DNA of 64,000 nt from Rhizobiaceae bacterium (GTDB taxonomy: Bacteria > Pseudomonadota > Alphaproteobacteria > Rhizobiales > Rhizobiaceae): contig JANQMU010000054.1 of the NCBI GenBank assembly GCA_028279875.1, forward strand, positions 20,321 through 84,320, written 5' to 3'. Each line of letters opens with the position of its first letter. Within the stretch, counting starts at the first letter, position 1. Under the pieces are notes generated by a model that saw nothing but the letters and a program-made list of their open reading frames with translations, searched no databases and was not told the DNA's origin. Made by a program: the position numbers and the translations under genes. Of the stretch, positions 1-7,682 are shown one piece after another.

Positions 1-932
1 ATGCGCTCGATCGAGTCCCTGCGCGATAGGGTGGCGAAGATGACGGTCGAAGCGCCCATCATGCCGCCGGCATTGACGACATAATCGGGCACATAGGTGA
101 TGCCGCGCGCCTGCAGGGCCGCGCCGTGGCGTGGTTCGGCCAGTTGGTTGTTGGCGAGGCCGCAGACCACTTTCGCCTGGATCTCCGGCAGCGTTTTATC
201 GTTGATCACGGCGCCCATGGCACACGGCGCGAATATGTCCGCCGGTTGCGCGTGGATGATTTCGGGGGCCACTGCCTCGGCGCCGTAGCGCGCAACGACA
301 TCCTTCACTGCTGCATCGCGTATATCGGCGACTACCAGTTCGGCGCCGGCCTCATGCAATTGGCGCGCCAGGTCGGAACCGGTTGCGCCGAGGCCCTGGA
401 TGGCGACGCGCAGGCCCTTGAGGTCGTCGCGTCCCCACACATGTTTTGCCGCCGCGTGGATGCCGGTGAAGCCGCCAAGCGCGGTAAAGGAAGCCGCGCT
501 GAAACCATCCTCATAATGGGCGGCCTGGGTGAAGATGAAATCGCAGTTTTCAGCCAGGATATCGGCGTCTTGCGGGCTGACGCCGATGTCGATCGCCGCC
601 CAGTAGCGTCCGCCGAGCGCCTGTACATGTCTTGAGAACGCCCGCAGAAGGTCGGCCTTGCCGGACCCGGACGGGTCCGCAATGATCACCGATTTGCCGC
701 CGCCGAGCGGTAATCCGGCAACGGCGTTTTTGTAGCTCATGCCCTTTGACAGCCGCAAAACGTCGGTCAGGGCATCGTCGACAGACGGGTAGGGATGCAT
801 GCGGCAGCCGCCGGCCGCCGGACCCAGGGCCGTCGAGTGGATGGCGATGATGCTGTGAAGATCGGTGTCCGGATCGTGGCAGAACAGAACCTGTTCGTGA
901 TGATCAAATTCACGGTGGGTGAAGACCGGCAT
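1..932 (-). CDS. Leucine dehydrogenase-type Glu/Leu/Phe/Val dehydrogenase (C-terminus outside window)
   Basis: NAD(P)-dependent oxidative deamination of a branched-chain or related amino acid to its 2-oxo acid. The gene runs off the left edge, so about 310 codons are visible. Read from ATG at 932, with AAGGGA just upstream. Lys68 (in SYKNA) and Lys80 (in LPLGGGKSVI) fall at the positions of the substrate and catalytic lysines of Bacillus leucine dehydrogenase, and a Rossmann motif GLGATG lies at residues 180-185. The family assignment is firm. Choice of leucine over phenylalanine or valine as substrate is an inference from the lysine register. The gene stands alone here, with the GNAT gene 65 bp upstream on the same strand. 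Confidence 0.9.
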   Translation of the reverse strand, partial: MPVFTHREFDHHEQVLFCHDPDTDLHSIIAIHSTALGPAAGGCRMHPYPSVDDALTDVLRLSKGMSYKNAVAGLPLGGGKSVIIADPSGSGKADLLRAFSRHVQALGGRYWAAIDIGVSPQDADILAENCDFIFTQAAHYEDGFSAASFTALGGFTGIHAAAKHVWGRDDLKGLRVAIQGLGATGSDLARQLHEAGAELVVADIRDAAVKDVVARYGAEAVAPEIIHAQPADIFAPCAMGAVINDKTLPEIQAKVVCGLANNQLAEPRHGAALQARGITYVPDYVVNAGGMMGASTVIFATLSRRDSIER

Positions 933-997
933 GGGGGTCCCTTCAATAGCGCTTCATTCTCGGCGTTGTCGACCGCGTTTATCGGGTCTGCACCATG

Positions 998-1516
998 TCA
1001 GGTCGCACTGTCCAGATCAAACGCATAGGTGATGGCATCGGGAAACCATGGCGGCGCCGGCATGTCCGGGCGCAGGACACCACCGAGTTTTTCCGCCAGA
1101 CGAATCGATGCCGCATTGTCCTTGATGATCCGGGCCAGCAGCAGCGGGAAACCCAGATCGCCGGCAGCGTGTTCATAATAGGCCCTGCTGGCCTCGTGGG
1201 CGTAGCCCTTGCCCTCATTCTCACTGTCCCAGATCGACCAGGTCAATTCAGGCGGCCAATCCCGGTGGAGCTGCAGGGCACCCACATGTCCAATCGGTCG
1301 ACCGGTTGCCGTGTCGGCAAAGACAAAGCGGCCGAACCCACGCAACTGCCAATGGCCGATCATCGCGGCAAGCTTGTCGAAAGACTGGACAGCATCATAG
1401 GGTCCGCCGACAAATTCCGTCCGGGCGCTGGCGCAATAGGCCGTATAGGGTTCAAGGTCGCTTGCCCGGGGCAGGCGGAGCGTCAGGCGGTCGGTTCGGA
1501 TGGCGGTGTCCATCAT
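998..1516 (-). CDS. GNAT family N-acetyltransferase (RimJ/RimL type)
   Basis: Predicted acetyl-CoA-dependent N-acetyltransferase of 172 residues. The opening TDRLTLRLPRASDLEPY is the usual RimJ/RimL-like start, and GRPIGHVGALQL followed by NEGKGYAHEASRAYYEHA gives the beta4-alpha3 acetyl-CoA pyrophosphate loop in a variant form (E-G-K-G-Y-A in place of Q/RxxGxG/A). NAASIRLAEKLGG is the typical C-terminal helix. Two adjacent ATG codons (1516 and 1513) can start it and no strong ribosome binding site separates them. The substrate cannot be told: members acetylate ribosomal proteins, tRNA-linked or antibiotic amines. Same strand as the dehydrogenase downstream, but no clear functional link. Confidence 0.85.
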   Translation of the reverse strand: MMDTAIRTDRLTLRLPRASDLEPYTAYCASARTEFVGGPYDAVQSFDKLAAMIGHWQLRGFGRFVFADTATGRPIGHVGALQLHRDWPPELTWSIWDSENEGKGYAHEASRAYYEHAAGDLGFPLLLARIIKDNAASIRLAEKLGGVLRPDMPAPPWFPDAITYAFDLDSAT

Positions 1517-1604
1517 ATTGCCATAGGGTCAAAGACCAGATTGCGCAAACCGGTGTGCCGGAATCATTTATGTGTGGTATGCCTGAAGAGAGGATCGCAT
1601 TTCA

Positions 1605-1964
1605 ATGACATCCGATGCCATGAGCCGAAAAACAATCAATGCCATATGCGGGGCGTTCCCCGGCGCCGAGGTTTCCGACCCGTGGGGCGGCGGTCACGAT
1701 GCCTGGAAGGTCGGCGGCAAGATGTTCGCCTGTATCGGGGCGGTTACGCCCGGGGTGTCGGTGAAGACCGACAGTATCGAGACGGCGCAAATGCTGATCG
1801 ATGCCGGCGTCGGGGTCAAGGCACCATATTTCCACCGTTCCTGGGTCAATCTGCCCTGGGAGACGGAGGAGGATGAACTGCGGTACCGGTTGGAAAACTC
1901 CTATCGGCTGGTTCGCGGGAGCCTGACCAAGAAGGTGCAGTCTCAGCTCGATCCGTTTGATTGA
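1605..1964 (+). CDS. MmcQ/YjbR family protein
   Basis: Small cytoplasmic protein of 119 residues in the MmcQ/YjbR (CyaY-like DNA-binding fold) family. Visible hallmarks are an N-terminal helix ending in CGAFPGAEVSDPWG, the strand DAWKVGGKMFACIG, a central SVKT, and the late APYFHRSWVNLP followed by a C-terminal helix ending YRLVRGSLTKK. Length matches the family. Members are proposed to bind DNA non-specifically, but their cellular role is not established. AGAGAGGA precedes the ATG at 1605 by about 11 nt. A second ATG (Met6) is also possible. It stands between oppositely oriented genes and is probably monocistronic. Confidence 0.85.
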   Translation: MTSDAMSRKTINAICGAFPGAEVSDPWGGGHDAWKVGGKMFACIGAVTPGVSVKTDSIETAQMLIDAGVGVKAPYFHRSWVNLPWETEEDELRYRLENSYRLVRGSLTKKVQSQLDPFD

Positions 1965-2005
1965 CTGCGGAGCATCGGGTTCGCGATGCCGGGCAGGCCC
2001 GCCGC

Positions 2006-2419
2006 TCAAAGCGCGGCGGAGCCCATTTGCACCAGATGCCACAGGATCGCGACGGCAAAGCCGCCCATGGGGATGAAGGTCAGGATCATGGAAATGGACC
2101 GTGCATTGCCCCAGCCATGGCGGCGGATGATCCAGTAGTGCAGGCCGCGCCCGGCCAGCAGAATGAGACCGCCGGTCCACAGCAGATAGGCGGGTGTGCC
2201 GACAAGCTCGGCGCCGGCCATGGCCAGCAAAGTGATCGGCACGGTTTCCGTGAAGTTGCCATGCGCCCGGACATTGCGGCGAAGCGCAATGTCGCCCTCA
2301 TCATAGAAATGAACCTCGTTCTTGATCCGCGCCACACCCACGAGGTTGGTGATAACCACCTGGATGAGCGCGAAGATGGCGACAAAATACAGCGTGATGG
2401 CGGGGAGCATCTCATGCAT
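2006..2419 (-). CDS. MAPEG family membrane protein
   Basis: Integral membrane protein of 137 residues in the MAPEG superfamily (eicosanoid and glutathione metabolism fold). The start MHEMLPAITLYFVAIFALIQ gives the first membrane helix, followed by a basic, polar loop (RRNVRAHGNFTETVP) that matches the family signature R-x2-R-A-x-x-N-x-x-E in which Asn and Glu contact glutathione in characterised members. Three further hydrophobic segments follow. The open frame extends upstream to 2635, but the ATG at 2419 is preferred because it gives the family's length and overlaps the end of the VOC gene by 8 bp. It is therefore likely the second gene of a two-gene operon under HxlR control. Confidence 0.88.
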   Translation of the reverse strand: MHEMLPAITLYFVAIFALIQVVITNLVGVARIKNEVHFYDEGDIALRRNVRAHGNFTETVPITLLAMAGAELVGTPAYLLWTGGLILLAGRGLHYWIIRRHGWGNARSISMILTFIPMGGFAVAILWHLVQMGSAAL

Positions 2420-2759
2420 CGGCGCGCCGTTTCCAAAGCGCCATGACCGATCCGCCGGGGTCGCGGATGAAAGTTGCCGTGCCGGCCGGCCCGCTGAGGT
2501 TTTCGGCGAGGATATCGGCGCCGTTCGATTCGGCTTTCCGTGCCTCACTGCCGAGATCCTCGACCTCGACATAGGGCACCCAGCCGCTGACAGATTCCAT
2601 GGCCTCGCAGACACCGGCAAACGGGCCGTTGTCACCGTCGATCTGCATGGTCATCGAACCGATATCGTTTTGCTGCCAGCCAAAGGTATTCGCCAGAAAC
2701 TGCGCCGTGGCGCTGCGGTCGTTGCCGATGACGTCAAACCAGACAAAGGGGGAAGACAT
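2412..2759 (-). CDS. VOC family protein (glyoxalase/bleomycin-resistance fold)
   Basis: 115-residue vicinal oxygen chelate protein with two beta-alpha-beta-beta-beta modules. FVWFDVIGNDRSATAQFLANTFGW is the first module, and WVPYVEVEDLGSEARKAESNG then FIRDPGGSVMALWKR the second. It resembles the 27-kDa antigen CFP30B/YdeN-like VOC proteins often paired with HxlR regulators. AAGGAG lies just before the ATG. Metal-ligand positions are not obvious, so it may bind rather than transform a ligand. It is transcribed divergently from the HxlR gene across a 94-bp region containing a duplicated element, and its stop overlaps the MAPEG start, suggesting a small electrophile- or detoxification-related operon. 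Confidence 0.85.
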   Translation of the reverse strand: MSSPFVWFDVIGNDRSATAQFLANTFGWQQNDIGSMTMQIDGDNGPFAGVCEAMESVSGWVPYVEVEDLGSEARKAESNGADILAENLSGPAGTATFIRDPGGSVMALWKRRADA

Positions 2760-2772
2760 TGGATCTCCTTTT

Positions 2773-2826
2773 CACTTTTAATTTGCAAGTAATTATTCAT
2801 ACGCAAATCACTTTTAATTCGCAAGT
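2773..2826. promoter_or_regulatory. Duplicated 18-bp candidate HxlR operator
   Basis: CACTTTTAATTTGCAAGT at 2773-2790 recurs at 2809-2826 with one change (TTGC to TCGC), a 36-bp period. Each copy is itself an imperfect dyad, ACTT-N9-AAGT, with 12 of 17 positions symmetric. The pair fills the gap between the divergent VOC-MAPEG genes and the HxlR gene, as expected for an autoregulated divergent operator. The repeat is seen directly; binding by the neighbouring HxlR protein is inferred. Confidence 0.65.
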
Positions 2827-2853
2827 GTTTTCTGTCCGTGCTATGGAAGCGCC

Positions 2854-3285
2854 ATGAAACGCAAGCAAAAGAAGAGCTGGAACGGATGTCCCGTCCGCTA
2901 CGCGGCCGGGATTTTCGGCGACAAATGGTGCTTCGTCATTCTTCGCGACGTGCTGCTGCACGGAAAGCGCTACTACGGCGACTTCCAGTCGTCGGAAGAG
3001 GGCATTGCCTCCAATATTCTGGCTGCGCGGCTGGGGCATCTGGAGGCCGAGGGCATGTTGACGCGGCACACGGACCGGCGCAAGCGGAGCCGGGTCTATT
3101 ATCTGCCGACGGCCAAGGCCCGGGCGCTGTTGCCGGCCTTTCTCGGCATGATGGTGTGGTCGACCGAGTTCGATCCGTGCACCGAGGCACCGGCAACTTT
3201 CTCCGTCGCCTTCAAGGACGATCCACGCGGCACGGTGGACTGGTATGAGGCCGAAATCGACCGGGTGAACGCGGCACTCAAATAG
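2854..3285 (+). CDS. HxlR family transcriptional regulator
   Basis: 143-residue winged-helix regulator. The family signature begins CPVRYAAGIFGDKWCFVILRD (residues 12 onward, with the conserved Cys12), then RYYGDFQSSEEGIASNILAARLGHLEAEGML gives the recognition helix and wing start, and TARHTDRRKRSRVYYLP the wing. The conserved cysteine is the thiol-sensing residue in some HxlR proteins such as YodB; whether it senses here is unknown. The C-terminal 30 residues extend beyond the minimal domain. Divergent from VOC-MAPEG across the duplicated operator, so it is probably their regulator. ATG at 2854 follows GGAAG. Confidence 0.92.
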   Translation: MKRKQKKSWNGCPVRYAAGIFGDKWCFVILRDVLLHGKRYYGDFQSSEEGIASNILAARLGHLEAEGMLTRHTDRRKRSRVYYLPTAKARALLPAFLGMMVWSTEFDPCTEAPATFSVAFKDDPRGTVDWYEAEIDRVNAALK

Positions 3286-3486
3286 CCGCGACCGGCTCTG
3301 CGGCCCGGATCAGGGGCCTTTCCAACAGCTGCCTTTGACCGATCACCGACCCTCTCGCGGGTGGTGTGATGCCGGTGATCGGCGTCGCTGTGTTTTTTAC
3401 ATGCAAAAGAGAATTTTACAAATGGAATTCGTTGCCCTATGGTTGCGGCGTCGATTTGAAGGAATTCGATCCGGAACCCGGTGCAA

Positions 3487-3942
3487 ATGATCGTTGAGCA
3501 GTATTTCGAAGACTACGAGATTGGCGCCAAGCGCAGGACCTTTGGGCGCACGATTACCGAAGCCGACATCGTTGTTCATGCCGGCCACAGCGGCGATTTC
3601 TTTCCGCACCATATGGATGCCGAATGGTGTGCCGGACAGGAATTCGGGCAACGGGTTGCCCACGGGACGATGATCTTCACCATCGGCGTTGGACTGACCG
3701 CAACGGTGATCAATCCGCTGGCCTTCAGCCTGGGTTATGACCGCCTGCGCTTCGTCAAACCCGTGCATATCGGCGACACCATCCACACGGAAGTGGAGGT
3801 GACAAGGAAATTCCCTGACGAAAAACGAGAACATTACGGCCGGGTAATAGAGGGGACATCGGTCATCAACCAGAACGGTGCGACGGTACTGTACTGCGAG
3901 CACATCTATCTGGTGCAGATGAAGACCGCTGCCGGCACCTGA
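3487..3942 (+). CDS. MaoC family (R)-hydratase/dehydratase
   Basis: Hot-dog-fold enoyl-CoA hydratase-like protein of about 151 residues. The hydratase-2 motif appears as [18 protein letters not shown], retaining the catalytic Asp and His of the D-x4-H arrangement (D-F-F-P-H-H), followed by [15 protein letters not shown], the usual second signature. A GTG at 3481 could also start it, but GGAA at 3473-3476 is spaced 10 nt from the ATG at 3487 and only 4 nt from the GTG, so the ATG is preferred. It is 37 bp upstream of the binding-protein gene and probably heads the ABC operon, which implies that the imported compound or its breakdown product passes through an acyl-CoA or related hydration step. 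Confidence 0.85.
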   Translation: MIVEQYFEDYEIGAKRRTFGRTITEADIVVHAGHSGDFFPHHMDAEWCAGQEFGQRVAHGTMIFTIGVGLTATVINPLAFSLGYDRLRFVKPVHIGDTIHTEVEVTRKFPDEKREHYGRVIEGTSVINQNGATVLYCEHIYLVQMKTAAGT

Positions 3943-3979
3943 CGAAACCGACTTGACTGAAATTTTGGAGGAGGAAGCA

Positions 3980-5161
3980 ATGAAACTATCCGTGATAACC
4001 ATGACTGTCTCGGCGTTGGCGATGACCATAGGGATGGCATCAGCCGCGACCGTTGACGAGATCAAGAAGACGCTGCCGGAGTCGCTGCAGACGGAATATG
4101 ACAATTCCGATACGGTGGTCGCAGCATCACCGCTGCAGGGCTACAATGCCCCGGAAAAACCGTGGAAATGGTGCCACTCGGAGAGCTATCAGGGCAATCC
4201 GTGGCGTGTCGCCCTGACCAATGAGCTCAAGCGGCTGGTTGACGGCCTGAAGGACGAGGGCGTCGTCTCGAGCTTCGAAATGTCCGATTCCAATGGCGAT
4301 GCGGGCATTCAGATTTCGCATATTCGCAGTTTCATCGAAAAGGACTGCGACATCATCACTACCGTTCCGGGTTCAGGCACCGGCCTCAACGCGGCGATCG
4401 ACGCCGCTGTCGATGCCGGCATTCCGGTGGTGACCGGCGCCGCGACAGTGACCACCGAGAAGGCCATCAATGTCGACTCCAATTACTACAAATGGGGTTA
4501 CAACATGGCCGACAACCTTGCAAAGGCGCTTGGCGGCAAGGGTAATGTCGTCATGGTCGAGGGTATTGCCGGCGTGTCGATCGTGGACCAGCAGCGCGCC
4601 GGTGCCCAGGACGCCTTCAAGAAGCATCCGGGAATCAAGGTCGTCCGCATGGTCAACGGCAACTGGACGCCGAGCGTCACCAAATCGGTGATCCTGCAGA
4701 CCCTGGCGACCCATCCGGCGCCCATAGACGGCGTCTGGACAACCGGTTCGGAAACCCGTGTCGTCGCCGAAGCCTTCAAACAGGCCGGCCGGCCGCTGCC
4801 GGTGGTGACCGGCTCCGTTACCGGTGATGCGCTCGGTTACTGGAAGGCCAATCCGGACGAGTTCAAATTCACCGGTGGCGCGGTCCTGCCAAGCTGGATC
4901 GGACAGTCGATCTTCCGCACGGCAAGCCGGGTTCTGGACGGTCAGACACCGGTGCTGAACACGCTCATGATTCCGGTGCCGTCGGTTGAAATGGCCGATT
5001 TCGAAAAATGGTACGCGGACTGCATGAAACCGGATTCGGCGGAGATCTTTCCGGTATCGCCCACCGATCCGGTGCCGCCGGCCGTGATGCAGGCCTATTT
5101 CGGCAGTGACAAGCCGGCACCCGGATGGGACTATTCGGAAATTCCGCCGGCCTGCAAATAG
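3980..5161 (+). CDS. Sugar-type ABC transporter substrate-binding protein
   Basis: Periplasmic binding protein of the RbsB-like (Peripla_BP_4) group, 393 residues. A Sec signal peptide with cleavage near ASAA is visible in the first 25 residues. The mature protein has the alternating Rossmann-like lobes, with SNGDAGIQISHIRSFIEKDCD, then VPGSGTGLNAAIDAAVDAGIPVV, then GKGNVVMVEGIAG. It is longer than RbsB and has a Pro-rich C-terminal tail with two late cysteines (Cys near 351 and 392) that may form a disulfide. GGAGGAGG directly precedes the ATG at 3980, which decides the start over an upstream in-frame ATG at 3953. A strong hairpin follows the stop. The ligand is unknown. Confidence 0.9.
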   Translation: MKLSVITMTVSALAMTIGMASAATVDEIKKTLPESLQTEYDNSDTVVAASPLQGYNAPEKPWKWCHSESYQGNPWRVALTNELKRLVDGLKDEGVVSSFEMSDSNGDAGIQISHIRSFIEKDCDIITTVPGSGTGLNAAIDAAVDAGIPVVTGAATVTTEKAINVDSNYYKWGYNMADNLAKALGGKGNVVMVEGIAGVSIVDQQRAGAQDAFKKHPGIKVVRMVNGNWTPSVTKSVILQTLATHPAPIDGVWTTGSETRVVAEAFKQAGRPLPVVTGSVTGDALGYWKANPDEFKFTGGAVLPSWIGQSIFRTASRVLDGQTPVLNTLMIPVPSVEMADFEKWYADCMKPDSAEIFPVSPTDPVPPAVMQAYFGSDKPAPGWDYSEIPPACK

Positions 5162-5183
5162 GTCATCGTTCCCTTTGGGCTTG

Positions 5184-5214
5184 CGGAACGCCGGTTCGCC
5201 GGCGTTCCGTTTTT
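5184..5214 (+). terminator. Intrinsic terminator / stem-loop after the binding-protein gene
   Basis: Perfect 11-bp stem CGGAACGCCGG-TTCG-CCGGCGTTCCG (arms 5184-5194 and 5199-5209) with a UUCG tetraloop, followed by TTTTT. It lies between the binding-protein stop and the ATPase start (GTG at 5238). Because the rest of the operon lies downstream without an evident new promoter, partial termination or 3'-end protection that gives excess binding protein is the likely role. Confidence 0.85.
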
Positions 5215-5237
5215 CCTGAATAAGACTGGCTTGCTGC

Positions 5238-5975
5238 GTGACCGCTCCCCTGCTGACAACATCCGGACTGACAAAGAGCTTCGGTGAAACCCGCGCCCTG
5301 CGCGACGTTTCGATCGAGATGATGCCCGGTCGTGTGCACACGATTCTCGGTGAGAACGGATCGGGCAAGAGCACTCTTGCCAAGGTGCTGGCCGGAATCA
5401 TTCCGCCCGACAGCGGCGAAGTCCGGTTGGACGGCCAGCCGGTTTCACGCTGGAGTCCGGCTGCCATGTTGAAACTCGGCATTGCCATGGTGCTGCAGGA
5501 AATCCTGATCGCGCCCAACAGGACGGTGCTGGACAATGTCCTGCTGGGCCATGACGGGATATTCCGCCATCATCGGACCGATGCGCAAAAGCGGGCCTTT
5601 GTGGAAGACCTTCTGTCCGGATTGACCGAGCGCCGCTTCGATCTTGACGCTCTGGCGGGGGATCTCGAACTGCATGAGCAGCAGATTGTCGTCATTGCGC
5701 GCGGTTTTGCGCGCAAACCGCGACTGCTTATTCTGGACGAGGCGACCGCCGCGCTTGACCTTGCCGACCGGGACAGGCTGTTCGCGGCGATCCGCGCCTT
5801 TTGTTCCGACGGCGGCGCGGTTGCCTTCGTCTCCCACCGGATGCCGGAAATCATGGAATTGTCCGATATTGTCTATGTCATGCACAATGGCCGCAACACG
5901 GCGCGCCTGTCGGGCTCCGATATCAATGCGCAGACCCTGCTGGCCCATCTGACGCAGGAGGGTATCGATGCCTGA
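5238..5975 (+). CDS. ABC transporter ATP-binding protein, first half of an RbsA/MglA-type ATPase
   Basis: 245-residue nucleotide-binding domain that corresponds to NBD1 of the usual 500-residue sugar ATPase. Walker A is GENGSGKST (about residue 38-46), Walker B LLILDEATAAL, and the switch histidine is in AFVSHRMPEI. The signature is degenerate (LELHEQQIV), which is normal for NBD1 of this family. It starts with GTG at 5238 and its end overlaps the next gene by 8 bp. Together with the following gene it would form a composite site: intact Walker motifs here facing the LSGGN of the partner. The split into two polypeptides is unusual. Confidence 0.9.
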   Translation: MTAPLLTTSGLTKSFGETRALRDVSIEMMPGRVHTILGENGSGKSTLAKVLAGIIPPDSGEVRLDGQPVSRWSPAAMLKLGIAMVLQEILIAPNRTVLDNVLLGHDGIFRHHRTDAQKRAFVEDLLSGLTERRFDLDALAGDLELHEQQIVVIARGFARKPRLLILDEATAALDLADRDRLFAAIRAFCSDGGAVAFVSHRMPEIMELSDIVYVMHNGRNTARLSGSDINAQTLLAHLTQEGIDA

Positions 5976-6726
5976 GGCCGGAACCGTGCTGCGTGCGGAA
6001 GACCTGCAGATCGTTCCCGGATCGCCGGTCATATCCGAGGCGGTGAGGAAACGGGAAATCGTCGGCCTGGCCGGGCTGGACGGCCATGGTCAGGCGCAAT
6101 TCATCGAGGTTCTGGCGGGCAGGCGCGCACCGGCCGCCGGCCGTGTCCTGGCACAGACCGATCGCGGGGCGCAGGAGATCACCTCCCTGTCCGGCGCGGC
6201 GCGTGCCCGGGTCGGGTATCTGCCGGCCGACCGCAAGCGCAACGGCATCTTTCCCGGTTTGAGTGTTCTCGACAATTTCACGCTCGGCAATCTGGGCGGC
6301 TTCTCCTGGGGTGGGTGGCTCAGGCCGCGAAAGGCCCGAGCCGCCCTGAAGGCCTATCGCGACGAATTGTCGATGACCTATGCATCGACCGGGATGCCCA
6401 TCAACCGGCTGTCCGGCGGCAACCAGCAAAAGGTCCTGCTGGCGCGGTCGATGGCACGGCATCCCAATGTCATGCTCCTGAACGACCCGACGCGCGGCGT
6501 CGACATTCAGACGCGCAAGGCGCTCTATGGCTATCTTCGCGGAGCGGTGGCCGAGCGTGGCCTGACCCTGGTGATCCTGTCGACGGAGCTCGAGGAGATC
6601 CTCGAATTGTGCGACCGGGTGATCGTTTTCCGCGACAATGGCGTGTCGGCGCGCATCGACCGGCAGGACATGACGCTCGACAGTGTCATGGCAGCGATGT
6701 TCGGACAGGTAAAGGCGCAGTCATGA
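5968..6726 (+). CDS. ABC transporter ATP-binding protein, second half of an RbsA/MglA-type ATPase
   Basis: 252-residue domain corresponding to NBD2 of the fused family. The P-loop is degenerate (GLDGHGQAQF in place of GxxGxGK[ST]), which is typical for NBD2, while the signature LSGGNQQKVLLARS is intact. Walker B reads VMLLNDPTRGVD: the Walker B aspartate is Asn and the catalytic glutamate is Asp, both departures from LDEPTRGVD. The switch position is Ser-Thr (LSTELEEI), as in RbsA NBD2. It probably contributes only its signature motif to catalysis. It overlaps NBD1 by 8 bp and the permease by 4 bp (ATGA), so the five transporter genes are translationally coupled. Confidence 0.9.
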   Translation: MPEAGTVLRAEDLQIVPGSPVISEAVRKREIVGLAGLDGHGQAQFIEVLAGRRAPAAGRVLAQTDRGAQEITSLSGAARARVGYLPADRKRNGIFPGLSVLDNFTLGNLGGFSWGGWLRPRKARAALKAYRDELSMTYASTGMPINRLSGGNQQKVLLARSMARHPNVMLLNDPTRGVDIQTRKALYGYLRGAVAERGLTLVILSTELEEILELCDRVIVFRDNGVSARIDRQDMTLDSVMAAMFGQVKAQS

Positions 6727-7682
6727 AGAGATTCACCTCCAGCCTGGCCGATGCGCGCTTTGCCACCTTTCTGTTTTTCGTGCTGATCATTGCCACCGTG
6801 CTGATCACGCCGAGCCGGTTTTCGCCGGGCAATATCGGCATCACGCTCGGCCTGATCGTTCCTCTCGTCCTGGCGGCCTGCGCGGCGACACCGGTCATTT
6901 TGACCGGGCGGGAAGGCATCGATCTTTCCGTCGGACCGCTGATCGGCTTCATCAATGTGATCCTGGTCAAGACCCTGATCCTCGATATGGGTCTGGAAAG
7001 CCCCCTGATCATCGTGCCGGCGGCGCTTGCGATCGGCGTCGCGGTCGGCGCCGTCAACGGGTTTCTCGCCGTCGCCCTGCGCATCCAGCCGATCGTTGCG
7101 ACCCTCGGCTCCTATCTCGTTCTGGCGGGCCTGGCGACATGGATCCTGCCGTCACCGATGGGTCCGGCACCGAAATGGCTGAATATGCTCTCGGAGGATT
7201 GGTCGGTGCTGCCGCTTCTCGCCGTCGCGGCCGCGTGGCTGGCGATCAAGCGCACGCCGCTGCACGGGCTGATGATGACCATCGGCGGCGACGACAGGGC
7301 GGCCTATTCGGCCGGTGTAAATGTCGGGCTGGTGCGCTTCCTCGCCTATGTCATCACCGGCTTCTTTGCCGCCATCGCGGCGATTTCGCTGACTGCGCTG
7401 CTCGGGTCCGCCGATGCGCAGGTCGGGCCGAACTACACGCTGCTGGCGATCGCGGCGGCGGCGCTGGGCGGCGTCAGCCTTGCCGGCGGTAAGGGCGGCA
7501 TGGCGGGCGCGGCGCTCGGGGCGGTCGACATCTTCCTGCTGCAGAACCTGGTCACCCATTTCAACGTCTCCTCCTTCTTCCTGCAGATTACCTACGGCCT
7601 GGTTCTGGTGATCGCCGTCTCCCTCAATTCGGACCGGATTTCGGACTATCTGCGACTGCGAAAGGACGGCACCCATGCGTGA
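6723..7682 (+). CDS. ABC transporter permease (RbsC family)
   Basis: 319-residue inner-membrane permease of the BPD_transp_2 (RbsC/MglC) family. Eight to ten hydrophobic segments are visible, with the family landmarks ILTGREGIDLSVGPLIGFINV near residue 60 (variant of GGIDLSVG) and AAALGGVSLAGGKGGMAGAALGA near residue 245. ATG at 6723 overlaps the stop of the ATPase gene by 4 bp, which decides the start, although the open frame extends further left. Its end overlaps the next permease by 8 bp. It pairs with that permease as a heterodimer. Confidence 0.92.
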   Translation: MKRFTSSLADARFATFLFFVLIIATVLITPSRFSPGNIGITLGLIVPLVLAACAATPVILTGREGIDLSVGPLIGFINVILVKTLILDMGLESPLIIVPAALAIGVAVGAVNGFLAVALRIQPIVATLGSYLVLAGLATWILPSPMGPAPKWLNMLSEDWSVLPLLAVAAAWLAIKRTPLHGLMMTIGGDDRAAYSAGVNVGLVRFLAYVITGFFAAIAAISLTALLGSADAQVGPNYTLLAIAAAALGGVSLAGGKGGMAGAALGAVDIFLLQNLVTHFNVSSFFLQITYGLVLVIAVSLNSDRISDYLRLRKDGTHA

